From: Streptosporangiaceae bacterium
GTDB taxonomy: Bacteria; Actinomycetota; Actinomycetes; Streptosporangiales; Streptosporangiaceae
Reading direction: 5' to 3'
Length of the DNA: 33,477 bases
Assembly: GCA_019239975.1 (NCBI GenBank)
Contig: JAFAZE010000016.1
Span: forward strand, 1 to 33,477
The number at the start of each line of letters is the position of its first letter. Position 1 is the first letter of the stretch. Below, one piece after another: positions 7,107-15,500 of this stretch. A program made the position numbers and the translations under genes. Under the pieces are notes generated by a model that saw nothing but the letters and a program-made list of their open reading frames with translations, was not told the DNA's origin and searched no databases.

Positions 7107-8104
7107 CCCTCTCCGCGCGGCGCGGGGAGCCCGCACAGCCCGGCGCCGCGACACCCCAGCCCCAGCCCCAGGTGGCCTCGGCCTCGTGGGATGCGCTCGG
7201 CATGCTGATACAGCTCGTCGTGACGGACGGCGCACGGATCGGCGAGGCGCGCCAGATGCTCGCCGGTGACCTGGCCGAGGTGGATCTCGCCTGCAGCCGG
7301 TTCCGGCCGGATTCCGAGCTGGCCGCGCTCGCGCGGGCCGCGCCAGGCGCGGACGGCCTGTGCACCACGACCGTCAGCCCGCTGCTCGCGGAGGCCGTCG
7401 CCGTCGCGCTCCGCGCGGCCAGCCTGACCAAAGGCGACGTCGATCCCACGGTCGGCGCCGCGCTGTCCGCGCTGGGCTACGACCGTGACTTCGGCCAGAT
7501 CTCGCGCAGCGGGCCGCCGCTGCCCGTCGCGGTCCGCGCGGTGCCCGGCTGGCGGGAGATCCGTCTCGATACCCGTACGCGCCAGCTCACGCTGCCCGCC
7601 GGCGTCCAGCTCGACCTGGGCGCGACGGTCAAGGCGTGGGCGGCGGACCGGTCGGCCGCCCGGATCGCCGCCAGCCTCGGCTGCGGCGTCCTGGTCAGCC
7701 TGGGCGGTGACACGGCCGTGGTCGGCGATCCGCCCGAAGGCGGCTGGCGGATCCGCGTCCAGGACGTCACCGGCCGCCCGGAAGACCCCGCGCACGGCCC
7801 CGCAACGGTGATCGCGATCCGTGACGGCGGCCTGGCGACGTCGAGCACGGCCGCCCGCCGCTGGCAGCGCGGCGGCGACGTCCTGCACCACATCCTGGAC
7901 CCTCGCACCGCCCTCCCGGCCGCCCCCGTGTGGCGCACCGTCTCGGTTGCGGCGGGCACCTGCGCCGACGCCAACACCGCCAGCACCGCCGCGATCATCC
8001 GCGGCCGCCGCGCCCTCGCCTGGCTGGCAACCCTCCGCCTCCCCGCCAGGCTGGTCGAGACCGACGGCACCGTCCACACGCTCAACGGCTGGCCCCCCGA
8101 CTGA
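7103..8104 (+). CDS. apbE: FAD:protein FMN transferase (ApbE family)
   Basis: This 333-residue enzyme is expected to transfer FMN from FAD to a Thr/Ser of a partner protein, normally outside the membrane. Family motifs are seen in order: SRFRPDSEL (65-73), DPTVG (114-118), DLGATVKAWAAD (171-182), SLGGD (199-203), GGLATSST (242-249), HHILDP (262-267) and the metal-site segment DANTAS (289-294). The ATG at 7103 is the only reasonable start: the same frame stays open far upstream, but that stretch overlaps the Ser/Gly-rich gene and shows no start codon close by. No signal peptide or lipobox is visible, unlike many ApbE proteins. Such unsignalled forms are common in actinomycetes. Neighbouring genes encode the redox chain it would serve. 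Confidence 0.92.
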   Translation: MTLSARRGEPAQPGAATPQPQPQVASASWDALGMLIQLVVTDGARIGEARQMLAGDLAEVDLACSRFRPDSELAALARAAPGADGLCTTTVSPLLAEAVAVALRAASLTKGDVDPTVGAALSALGYDRDFGQISRSGPPLPVAVRAVPGWREIRLDTRTRQLTLPAGVQLDLGATVKAWAADRSAARIAASLGCGVLVSLGGDTAVVGDPPEGGWRIRVQDVTGRPEDPAHGPATVIAIRDGGLATSSTAARRWQRGGDVLHHILDPRTALPAAPVWRTVSVAAGTCADANTASTAAIIRGRRALAWLATLRLPARLVETDGTVHTLNGWPPD

Positions 8105-8190
8105 CCGCACCGCCGCCGGCCGGCCCTTCAGGCGAGGCAGACTCCGGCGATCGAATTCCGCGGCAGCCGTGATCACGTAAAGAAAGAACT

Positions 8191-8219
8191 TTGCGGTATA
8201 TGGCCTATGTGTGTATAAA
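8191..8219 (+). promoter_or_regulatory. Candidate sigma-70-type promoter
   Basis: TTGCGG (8191-8196) and TATAAA (8214-8219) are separated by 17 bases inside an unusually AT-rich stretch (about 8170-8260). Transcription would start near 8226 and lead into the small membrane-protein gene at 8320. The fit is good for an actinomycete housekeeping promoter, but it is a motif match only. Confidence 0.45.
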
Positions 8220-8319
8220 GCGCCATTTACTTGGCATCATAAGGGCTGAATAAGATCACCGCCTGATCCCGTCAATATGAACGGGTGACTTTCCGGTGGG
8301 ATCGTGGCAGTCTGGACAA

Positions 8320-8526
8320 ATGGGGGGAGTGCTTGTCGTGCTGGCCGCTGCCCTGGCCGGGCTCGCCGCCTACCGGTGGGGAGAAGCCCGTGCCACGTGG
8401 CGGCGAGTCAGGGACGGCAAGATCACCTTTCGTAGCCAGCGGAAGGCCGCCTGGCGGTACACAGGCCGCACTGCGCTGTACATCGGCATAGCGGTCATCC
8501 TCATCCTGATCGTGAGGCCTCGGTGA
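8320..8526 (+). CDS. Small two-helix membrane protein
   Basis: This 68-residue protein has an N-terminal helix (about 2-18, GVLVVLAAALAGLAAY) and a C-terminal helix (about 50-65, ALYIGIAVILILIV). They are joined by a basic, Arg/Trp-rich loop (WRRVRDGKITFRSQRKAAWR) that should face the cytoplasm. I do not recognise a family. An in-frame GTG at 8296 would add eight residues; I prefer ATG 8320 because the first helix then starts at once. No strong ribosome site is visible for either. It lies between apbE and the ferric-reductase-like gene on the same strand, so a role as a small subunit of that membrane redox complex is possible. Confidence 0.6.
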   Translation: MGGVLVVLAAALAGLAAYRWGEARATWRRVRDGKITFRSQRKAAWRYTGRTALYIGIAVILILIVRPR

Positions 8527-8758
8527 TCACCACGGCATCCGGCCGGTAATGCGCTACGGCGGGGCTGCCCGGCGTGCGCCCGTCCCCAACAGCGACCTCG
8601 GTCCCATCGTCGACTATGGATTCGATACTGTGATCTATAATTAGACGTTAGGTCTCCGGAGGGGTCCTGCCGCCAGCGGCCATCGGCAGCAGGAGCTTCA
8701 GAGGCTTTACATAGCGAACTTAAGGGCCAGACTGCGAACGATCGGTGATCCTTCAAGG
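8527..8758 (+). other. Upstream region of the ferric-reductase-like gene
   Basis: This 232-bp stretch has no convincing ORF. A perfect TATAAT hexamer lies at 8636-8641, but the expected -35 region (around 8612-8618) does not resemble TTGACA. A small inverted repeat (CTGCCG ... CGGCAG) sits near 8667-8690. It probably holds the promoter and leader of the three-gene redox operon that follows. Confidence 0.4.
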
Positions 8759-9400
8759 GTGAGCGGAATCAACTCCTCCACCGTGCTGTGGTACATGAGC
8801 AGGTCGACCGGTGTGGTCTCCCTGGTGCTGCTGACCGCCGTGGTGCTGATAGGCCTGCTGATCACGCAGCAGGGAAGGCTCCCGGGCCTGCCGCGGTTCG
8901 CGGTCACCGGGCTGCACCGCAACCTGTCCCTGCTCGCGGTGGCGTTCGTGGCCATCCACGTGCTGGCGGCGGTCGCGGACAGCTACGTGTCCATTCCGCT
9001 GACGGCGACGGTGATCCCGTTCGCCTCCGGGTACGAGCGGTTCTGGCTGGGGCTCGGCGCGGCAGCGGCGGACCTGATGGCGGCGATGATCGTGACCAGC
9101 CTGCTGCGCCGCCACCTCAGCCGCCGCGTCTGGCGCGGGGTCCACCTGCTCGCGTACGTGAGCTGGCCTGTCGCCCTGGCACACAGCATCGGATCGAGCA
9201 CGGACCTGCAGCACGGCTGGGCGCTCTACCTGGCGACCGGCTGCGCCGTGGTGGTGACCGCCGCCGTCGTCTGGCGGCTTGCCGCGGCGGCGCGGGCCGT
9301 CCCGCGGGCCGAGCGCGTCACGGCTCTCATGTCGGCGCGGCGGCGCCCCGGCTCGCGCCCCGGCTCCGGGCGCGACCTTACCGGGGCGGGCACGCGATGA
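8759..9400 (+). CDS. Ferric reductase-like transmembrane di-haem protein
   Basis: This 213-residue membrane protein has five or so hydrophobic helices. Four histidines sit in two helices with the spacing of a ferric-reductase-like di-haem core: H53 and H67 in one (LHRNLSLLAVAFVAIHVLA), H129 and H142 in the other (GVHLLAYVSWPVALAHSIG). It would carry electrons through the membrane between the cytoplasmic partners and an outside acceptor. It has no NAD or FAD domain of its own. The GTG start at 8759 gives the usual family N-terminus (STVLWYMSRSTGVVSLVLL); an ATG at 8792 would cut into that conserved segment. Its TGA overlaps the next gene's ATG by four bases, so it is coupled to the NuoF-like gene. 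Confidence 0.88.
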   Translation: MSGINSSTVLWYMSRSTGVVSLVLLTAVVLIGLLITQQGRLPGLPRFAVTGLHRNLSLLAVAFVAIHVLAAVADSYVSIPLTATVIPFASGYERFWLGLGAAAADLMAAMIVTSLLRRHLSRRVWRGVHLLAYVSWPVALAHSIGSSTDLQHGWALYLATGCAVVVTAAVVWRLAAAARAVPRAERVTALMSARRRPGSRPGSGRDLTGAGTR

Positions 9401-10770
9401 CCTCTCCCATGACATCCGCCGCGCACGACGAGCCGTGGGAGGAACCGCTGGACCCCACAGCCCGCGGCGTGCCGGGCGACGGCCGCAGGGCCGCGCGCTG
9501 GCTGCCGCGCCTGCTGCCCCGCGGCACGGACGTGCCCGAAGACCTCCGCGCCCACGTCGCCAGGTACGGCGGGCCGCCCTACCGCGGCGCGGCGCAGCTG
9601 CTGGTCGGCGACGTCCGCGCCGCCGGGCTGACCGGGCGCGGCGGCGCCGCCTTCCCCGTGCACCGCAAGCTGGCCGCCGTGCTGGACGCGGCGCGCCGCA
9701 GCAGGTACTCCCGCCCGGTCGTGGTGGCCAACGGCGCCGAGAGCGAGCCGGCCAGCGAGAAGGACGCCACCCTGCTGTGGCTCGCGCCGCATCTCGTCCT
9801 GGACGGGCTACAGCTCGCGGCGGAGGCCGTGGGCGCCGACCAGGCCATCCTCTGCGTGCACGCGCACCGCGGCGGTGATGTCGGCATCGCGCTACGGCGC
9901 GCCCTGGCCGAACGGGACGGCGCCCAGATCGACAAGGTCCCCGTCGAGCTGGCCGAAGCGCCGCCGCGGTTCCTGGCCGGCCAGGAGACGGCCCTGGTGA
10001 ACCGCCTGGGCGGCGGCCCCGCACTGCCCACGTTCGTGCCGCCCAGGGTGACCGAACGCGGCCTCGGCAACGCCCCCACCCTGGTGCAGAACGTGGAGAC
10101 GCTGGCCCACCTGGCGCTCATCGCCCGCTACGGGCCGCGCTGGTTCCGCGCGGCCGGCACCGAGCTGGAGCCCGGCAGCATGCTGTGCACGCTGCGCCGC
10201 GCCGACGGCGTGTCCCGCATCACGGAGGTCCCGCTGGGCACGCCGCTGTGCGACCTGCTCGGCGGCCGCGACGTCGAGGGCACCGTGCTCGTCGGCGGCT
10301 ACCACGGCACCTGGATCCCGGCCGGGAAGGCGGCCGCCCTCACCCTCGACAGCCAGTCGCTTCGCGGGGCCGGTGCCTCGCCGGGCGCCGGCATCCTGAT
10401 CACGCTGCCGCCCACCGCGTGCGGCCTGGCGGAAACCGCGCGGGTGGCCCGTTACCTGGCGCTGGAATCGGCCGGCCAGTGCGGCCCGTGCCTGAACGGG
10501 CTGCCGCGGATCGCCGGCGCGCTCGACGAGCTGGCCGGGCCGCGCCCCCGGCGGCGCACCGTGGAGGACGTGCAGCGCTGGGCCGGGCTGGTGACCGGCC
10601 GGGGCGCCTGCCATCACCCGGACGGCACCGCCCGCTTCGTCCGCAGCGCGCTGATCGCGTTCGCCGGCGAACTCGGCCTGCACGAGCGGGGCCGCTGCTC
10701 GGCCACCAGCCGTAAGTGGTTCCTGCCGGTGCCCGCGGACCCGGCACGCACGGAAGAGGACTGGATGTGA
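9397..10770 (+). CDS. NuoF-like flavin / iron-sulfur oxidoreductase
   Basis: This 457-residue protein is related to the 51-kDa NADH-binding subunit of complex I (NuoF) and HoxF-like electron bifurcating proteins. Seen motifs are GLTGRGGAAFPVHRKL (77-92), VVANGAESEPASEKDATL (109-126), the flavin-site-like GQETALVNRLGGG (195-207), PTLVQNVETLAHL (227-239) and the Fe-S segment ESAGQCGPC (357-365) with C405 in GRGACHHPDG. The first cysteine of the classical four-Cys cluster is Ala359, leaving C362, C365 and C405. The true start is ATG 9397, overlapping the previous stop. The longer in-frame extension runs through the ferric-reductase-like gene and is not real. It probably takes electrons from NADH or ferredoxin and passes them to the membrane haem protein. 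Confidence 0.88.
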   Translation: MTSPMTSAAHDEPWEEPLDPTARGVPGDGRRAARWLPRLLPRGTDVPEDLRAHVARYGGPPYRGAAQLLVGDVRAAGLTGRGGAAFPVHRKLAAVLDAARRSRYSRPVVVANGAESEPASEKDATLLWLAPHLVLDGLQLAAEAVGADQAILCVHAHRGGDVGIALRRALAERDGAQIDKVPVELAEAPPRFLAGQETALVNRLGGGPALPTFVPPRVTERGLGNAPTLVQNVETLAHLALIARYGPRWFRAAGTELEPGSMLCTLRRADGVSRITEVPLGTPLCDLLGGRDVEGTVLVGGYHGTWIPAGKAAALTLDSQSLRGAGASPGAGILITLPPTACGLAETARVARYLALESAGQCGPCLNGLPRIAGALDELAGPRPRRRTVEDVQRWAGLVTGRGACHHPDGTARFVRSALIAFAGELGLHERGRCSATSRKWFLPVPADPARTEEDWM

Positions 10771-11012
10771 GCGAGCCGACCGCGAACCGGCTGCTGGTCA
10801 ACCCGATTGAGTGCTCGGGCCACGGCGCGTGCGCCGAGCTGCTGCCCGAGATGATCACCACCGACGAATGGGGTTACCCGATGGTCGACGGCCGCCCGGT
10901 GCCGCCGGCCCTGGAGCGCGACGCCCGCCGCGCGGTCAGCGCCTGCCCGGTGCTCGCGCTGCGGCTGGTGCCCGCCGAGGTCGCGCCGGAGGCCCGGACC
11001 GGGCGCGCATAG
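10767..11012 (+). CDS. Three-cysteine ferredoxin ([3Fe-4S]-type)
   Basis: This 81-residue soluble electron carrier has C16-S-G-H-G-A-C22 and a distal C60-P. That is the CxxHxxC ... CP pattern of the small actinomycete ferredoxins that bind a [3Fe-4S] or, with an outside ligand, a [4Fe-4S] cluster. The GTG start overlaps the NuoF-like stop as GTGA, and GAAGAGGA lies just upstream. These ferredoxins often serve cytochromes P450, but no P450 is nearby. Here it most likely exchanges electrons with the NuoF-like protein. It closes the operon. Confidence 0.9.
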   Translation: MSEPTANRLLVNPIECSGHGACAELLPEMITTDEWGYPMVDGRPVPPALERDARRAVSACPVLALRLVPAEVAPEARTGRA

Positions 11013-11164
11013 CCGCCCCGTCCGGCGCGGGCCGGGCATTCCGGTTTCACTGAACGAACGGTGCGCTGCGCCTGCGCTAGGGGCGACAACCCAGCCCCCG
11101 AAGCCAGGGAGGCCCGCCAGGGCCGACCGCCCGCGAGGGGGCAAAACAGCAGAGCAACCCCCGC

Positions 11165-11180
11165 GCGGAGCAAGCTCCGC
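11165..11180. terminator. Possible terminator between convergent genes
   Basis: GCGGAGC-AA-GCTCCGC is a perfect short hairpin in the gap between the ferredoxin and pirin 3' ends. The surrounding 11013-11197 shows no ORF of its own. There is no T-run, as is common in high-GC actinomycetes. Confidence 0.4.
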
Positions 11181-11197
11181 AAGATCAGAGCGCGTGC

Positions 11198-12196
11198 CTA
11201 CAGCACGTCATGACCGGGATGCGGGCCGGCCGGCAGGGTTTCGCCCGCCGGCTTCGCCGGGATCGTCCCGAGCCTTCCGGCCTGGAAGTCCTCGAAGGCC
11301 TGTACGAGCTCGGCGCGGGTGTTCATCACGAACGGTCCGTACGCCGCGACCGGCTCGCGGATCGGCTGGCCGCCGAGCAGCAGGATGTCCAGCGACGGGC
11401 CCGGCCCGTCCTGGCGCCTGTCCGCCGCGATCGTGATCGCCTCGCCGGGACCGAACACGGCGAGCTGCCCCGTCCGCACCGGCTGGTGCGCGGCGCCCAC
11501 CGAGCCGGCGCCGGCGAGCACGTACCCGAGCGCGCTGAAGTCCCTCCGCCACGGCAGCCGCACCTGGGCGCCGGGCGACACGGTGGCGTGCACAAGCGTG
11601 ATCGGCGTGTGGGTCACCCCGGGCCCGGCGTGCCCGTCGAGCTCGCCGGCGATGACCCGGAGCAGCGCCCCGCCGTCGGCGGAGCTGAGCAGCGCGACCT
11701 GCCCGGCCCGGATGTCCTGGTAGCGCGGCTGGGTCATCTTCAGCCTGGCCGGCAGGTTGACCCAGAGCTGGAAGCCGTGGAACAGCCCGCCGCTGGCGAC
11801 GAGTTCCTCCGGCGGTTCCTCGATGTGCAGGATGCCGCCGCCGGCGGTCATCCACTGGGTGTCGCCGTTGGTGATCAGCCCGCCGCCGCCGTTGGAGTCC
11901 TGGTGCCGGAACACGCCGTCGATCATGTAGGTGACGGTCTCGAAGCCGCGGTGCGGGTGCCAGGGCGTGCCCTTGGGCTCGCCGGGGGCGTAGTCGACCT
12001 CGCCCATCTGGTCCATGTGCACGAACGGGTCGAGCTGGCTCAGATCGACGCCGGCGAACGCGCGGCGCACCGGGAACCCCTCACCCTCATAGCCGGACGG
12101 CGCGGTTGTAACTTTCAGCACCGGCCGTTCCGCCGCCGGGCCCGGCTCGGTGACCCGGGGCAGTACCAGGATGTTCTCGACCGTGACCGCTGGCAT
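11198..12196 (-). CDS. Pirin family protein
   Basis: This is a 332-residue bicupin. The metal ligands of pirins are present with the right spacing: H80 and H82 in WHPHRGFETVTY, and H124 and E126 in GGGILHIEEP. The N-terminal cupin is well conserved (VHMDQMGEVDYAPG, QWMTAGGGILH, GFQLWVNLPA). The C-terminal half carries FGPGEAITIAA and GGQPIREPVAAYGPFVMNT, typical of the family. Some pirins are quercetin 2,3-dioxygenases and others act as redox-sensitive regulators; the sequence does not decide between these. The ATG is well supported by AGAGGAGA 6-8 bases upstream. It is divergent from the AfsR-like gene across a 304-bp gap that contains the large palindrome. Confidence 0.94.
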   Translation of the reverse strand: MPAVTVENILVLPRVTEPGPAAERPVLKVTTAPSGYEGEGFPVRRAFAGVDLSQLDPFVHMDQMGEVDYAPGEPKGTPWHPHRGFETVTYMIDGVFRHQDSNGGGGLITNGDTQWMTAGGGILHIEEPPEELVASGGLFHGFQLWVNLPARLKMTQPRYQDIRAGQVALLSSADGGALLRVIAGELDGHAGPGVTHTPITLVHATVSPGAQVRLPWRRDFSALGYVLAGAGSVGAAHQPVRTGQLAVFGPGEAITIAADRRQDGPGPSLDILLLGGQPIREPVAAYGPFVMNTRAELVQAFEDFQAGRLGTIPAKPAGETLPAGPHPGHDVL

Positions 12197-12500
12197 GATG
12201 TCTCCTCTGACCGTAGATGATCCCTGTCATACCCGGTGGCCGGGCGCCCGACAGCGGTAACCGATCTTGAACCTTCAACATTCCCGCGCGGCGCGGGGAC
12301 ACAGAACCGGCTCGGTGGAAATCTGAGCCGGTTATAACCGGCTCAGATTTCCACCGAGCCGGCCAGTGCGCGGTGCGGGGGGCAGAGCGCAAGGACGCCG
12401 GAACGGCGCCGGCCGGGGAACGTATTGCGCGATTGGCTTTGAACCAACACAATTCAGGCGTAGCTAACGTTGGCCAGCCGACCTGGGCCGGGGGAACGCC
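12197..12500. other. Divergent promoter region, pirin / AfsR-like gene
   Basis: No gene is seen in these 304 bp. From left to right it holds the pirin leader, a short hairpin (CCCGCG/CGCGGG at 12283-12297), the 56-bp palindrome (12307-12362), and an AT-richer stretch with TTGG-N7-CCAA (12433-12447) about 55 bases before the AfsR-like start. Confidence 0.6.
12307..12362. repeat. Perfect 56-bp palindrome with nested inverted repeats
   Basis: The left 28 bases (12307-12334) are the exact reverse complement of the right 28 (12335-12362), with no spacer; the centre reads TTATAA. Each half is itself an inverted repeat, CCGGCTC-N11-GAGCCGG, with core GGTGGAAATCT on the left. Symmetry stops sharply at both ends (A to the left, C to the right). 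It can therefore form either one 28-bp cruciform arm or two smaller hairpins. Confidence 0.97.
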
Positions 12501-15500
12501 ATGCCCGCGCTGCGGATCCTCGGGCCGCTCCGGCTCCGGGGCGTGACCGGTGACGCCGCGCTCGGCGGCGACAAGCCGAGGCGGCTGCTCGCGGCGCTGG
12601 CGCTGCACGCCAACGAGGCTGTCTCCGCCGGCCGGCTTACGGAGGTCGTCTGGGGTGCCACGCCGCCCCGGTCAGCCAGGCAGAACCTGCAGACCTATGT
12701 GTGGTCGCTGCGGCGTGCCCTGAAGGCAGCCGGTGACCGGGGACCGCTCATCGAGGCCGTGCCTCCCGGCTACGCGCTGCGCGTCGAGCCGGAGGACCTG
12801 GACTGGCTGCGCTTCGTCCGCCTCACCGCCGCCGCGGGCGAATGCCTGGCGCGCGATCCGGCCACGGCGTCGAAGCTGCTCCGCGAGGCGCTCGGTTACT
12901 GGCGCGGTCCCGTACTCGCCGACGTCGCCGACGATCTGGGCGCCCTGCGCCCCCGCATCGCGGCGATGGAGGAGGCACGGCTGTCCGCGCTGGAGCAGCG
13001 CATCCAGGCCGACCTCGCCACCGGAAGGCACCACGAGCTGACCGGCGAGCTGGCCGAGCTCGCCGCCGCCTACCCGCTGCGCGAGCGGCTCCGCGCCCAC
13101 CAGATGCTGGCCCTGTACCGGTGCGGCCGGCAGGCCGAGGCGCTCGCGGCGTACCACCAGCTCCGCGCGCAGCTCGCGGAGGAGCTTGGCGTAGACCCCG
13201 GCCCCGAGCCGCAGCGGCTGTTCGAGGCGATGCTGCGAGCCGACCCTGGGCTGGACGTGCCCGCGCAGCCAGCCGCCGCGGACGCGGCGGACGGCCGGTG
13301 GCCACGGGTGCCGAGGCAGCTTCCGGCCCAGGCGGCCGGCTTCGCCGGGCGGGCCGGGGAGCTGCGGCGCATGGACGAGTTCCTGGCGGCCGCGCCCGCC
13401 GCGTTGCTCATCGTCGCCGTCACCGGGCCGCCGGGTGCCGGCAAGACCGCGCTCGCGCTGCACTGGGCGCACCGTGTTCAGCAGCGGTTCGGCGACGGCA
13501 CGCTGTTCGCCGACCTGCACGGCTGGGACCCTGGCCGGCCGGCCGCCGAGCCGGCCGAGGTGCTCGACGGCTTCCTGCGCGCGCTGGCGATCCGGCCGGA
13601 AGACATCCCGCCGGGCGTGGATGAGCGTGCGGCGCTGCTCCGTTCCGTGCTGGACGGCAAGCGCGTCCTGATCGTCCTGGACAACGTGCCCGAACCGGGC
13701 CAGGTCCGCCCGCTGCTGCCCGGTTCGGCGGGCTGCCTGGTGCTCATCACCAGCCGCAGCAGGCTGTCCGGCCTCGCGGCACGCGACGGCGCGGCGCGGA
13801 TCGCGCTTGGGCCGCTCGCCGAGGACGAGGCGCTCGCGCTGCTGCGGCAGGTCACCGACCCGTGCCGGGTCGAGGCCGAGCCGGCGGCGGCGAGCGAGGT
13901 GACCCGGCTGTGCGGGGGGCTGCCGCTGGCGCTGCGGATCGCCGCCGACCGGATCGCGGCACAGCCGGCCCTCGCCCTGTCGGGCCTGGTGGACCAGCTT
14001 TCCGACGAGCGCGCCAGGCTACGGCTGCTCGCCACCGACGACGACGACACCGCGGTGCGCGCCGCGTTCTCGTCCTCCTACCGCGGGCTTGGCGTCCCGG
14101 CGGCACGCATGTTCCGGCTGGCCGGGCTGCACGCCGGCCGGGAGTTCTCGGTGGCGGCAGCGGCGGCCGCCGCCGGAACGGATGAAACGGACGCCCGCGA
14201 CCTGCTGGTCCTGCTGGCCGGCGCGCACCTGCTCGACGACACCGTTCCCGGCCGGTTCCGGCTGCATGACCTGCTGGCCGTCTACGCCGCCGAGCGGGCG
14301 GCCGCCGAGGATCCGCCGGGCCCCCGTGACCGGGCGCTGCGGCGGCTGCTCGGCTGGTACCTGCATACCGCGGACGCCGCCGACCGGACGCTCATTCCGC
14401 GGCGCGCCCGGCCGCCGCTTGCCCGGCCGCCGGACGACTGCCGGCCGGTAACCTTCGGCGGCTACGACGAGGCGTTCGCGTGGTGCGAGACCGAGCGTGA
14501 GAACCTGGTCTGCGCCACCCGCCAGGCCGTCGCGGCGGGCGAGCTGGAGATCGCCTGGCAGCTTCCCGCCGCGCTCGGCGCGTACCTGAAGATCAGCCGC
14601 CGCTGGGATGACTGGATCGCGACACACGAAGCCGGCCTCGGCGCGGCGCGGCGGCTGGGGGACGCCGCGGCCGAGGCATGGCTGCTGAGCAGTCTCGGCG
14701 GCGCCCATGGCGATCTGCGCCAGTTCGGGCGGGCGGCGGAATGCTTCGCCCGCGCGCTCGCCATCCGCCGGGAGCTGGGCGACCGGCACGGGCAGGCCGT
14801 CACGCTCCTCAACATGGGGTTCCTGCACTGGAAGCAGCGCCAGTTCGGCGACGGGATCGGCTGCTTCCGGCAGAGCCTGGCGATCGCCTCGGAGACCGGC
14901 GACCGATACGCCGAGGCGATGGCGCTGAACAATCTCGGCGAAGCGTACCTTCAGCTCGGCCGGCACGGGCAGGCCCTCGAGCCGCTGCACCGCGCGCTGC
15001 GGGCATTTCGCGACACGGGTGACCTGTACAACCAGGCCATGACGCTGGACAGCCTCGGCAGTTCCTACGGCGGTACCGGAGACCTGGACAAGGCCCTGGC
15101 CTTGTTCCGGGAGTCGCTCGGCCTGCGGCGGCAGACCGGAGACCGGCAGGGCGAGGCGATGACGCTCGACCATATCGCGCAGATCCGCCGGGCCAGGGGC
15201 GAGGCTGCCGAGGCACGGCGCTGCTGGCAACGAGCCCTCGGCATCTTCGAGGAACTGGGCGATCCGGAGGCGAGCGGCATCCGCGCCCGGCTCGCCGGGC
15301 CGGACGGCCAAGCCCAGGGCCAGGGCCAGGGCCAGCGCTTATATCCGCTTTGTAGCGCCGCCCGCCACCCTCATCCCGTACGGCAGCCTGCGCTCCCTGA
15401 GCGGCTGCCCGGCTGTGACCCCGGGAATTGCAGATCGGAGCACGCTCGTGTCAGTTCTCACACCCCGGCACGTGCTGGCCCGCAGCGTGCCGGCCCGCAG

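Noticed and set aside
8636..8641. Perfect TATAAT as a full promoter for the redox operon
   Set aside because: No recognisable -35 at the right distance; recorded only as part of the upstream region.
8788..9396. Upstream extension of the NuoF-like frame
   Set aside because: It lies over the ferric-reductase-like gene; the ATGA overlap at 9397 gives the natural start.
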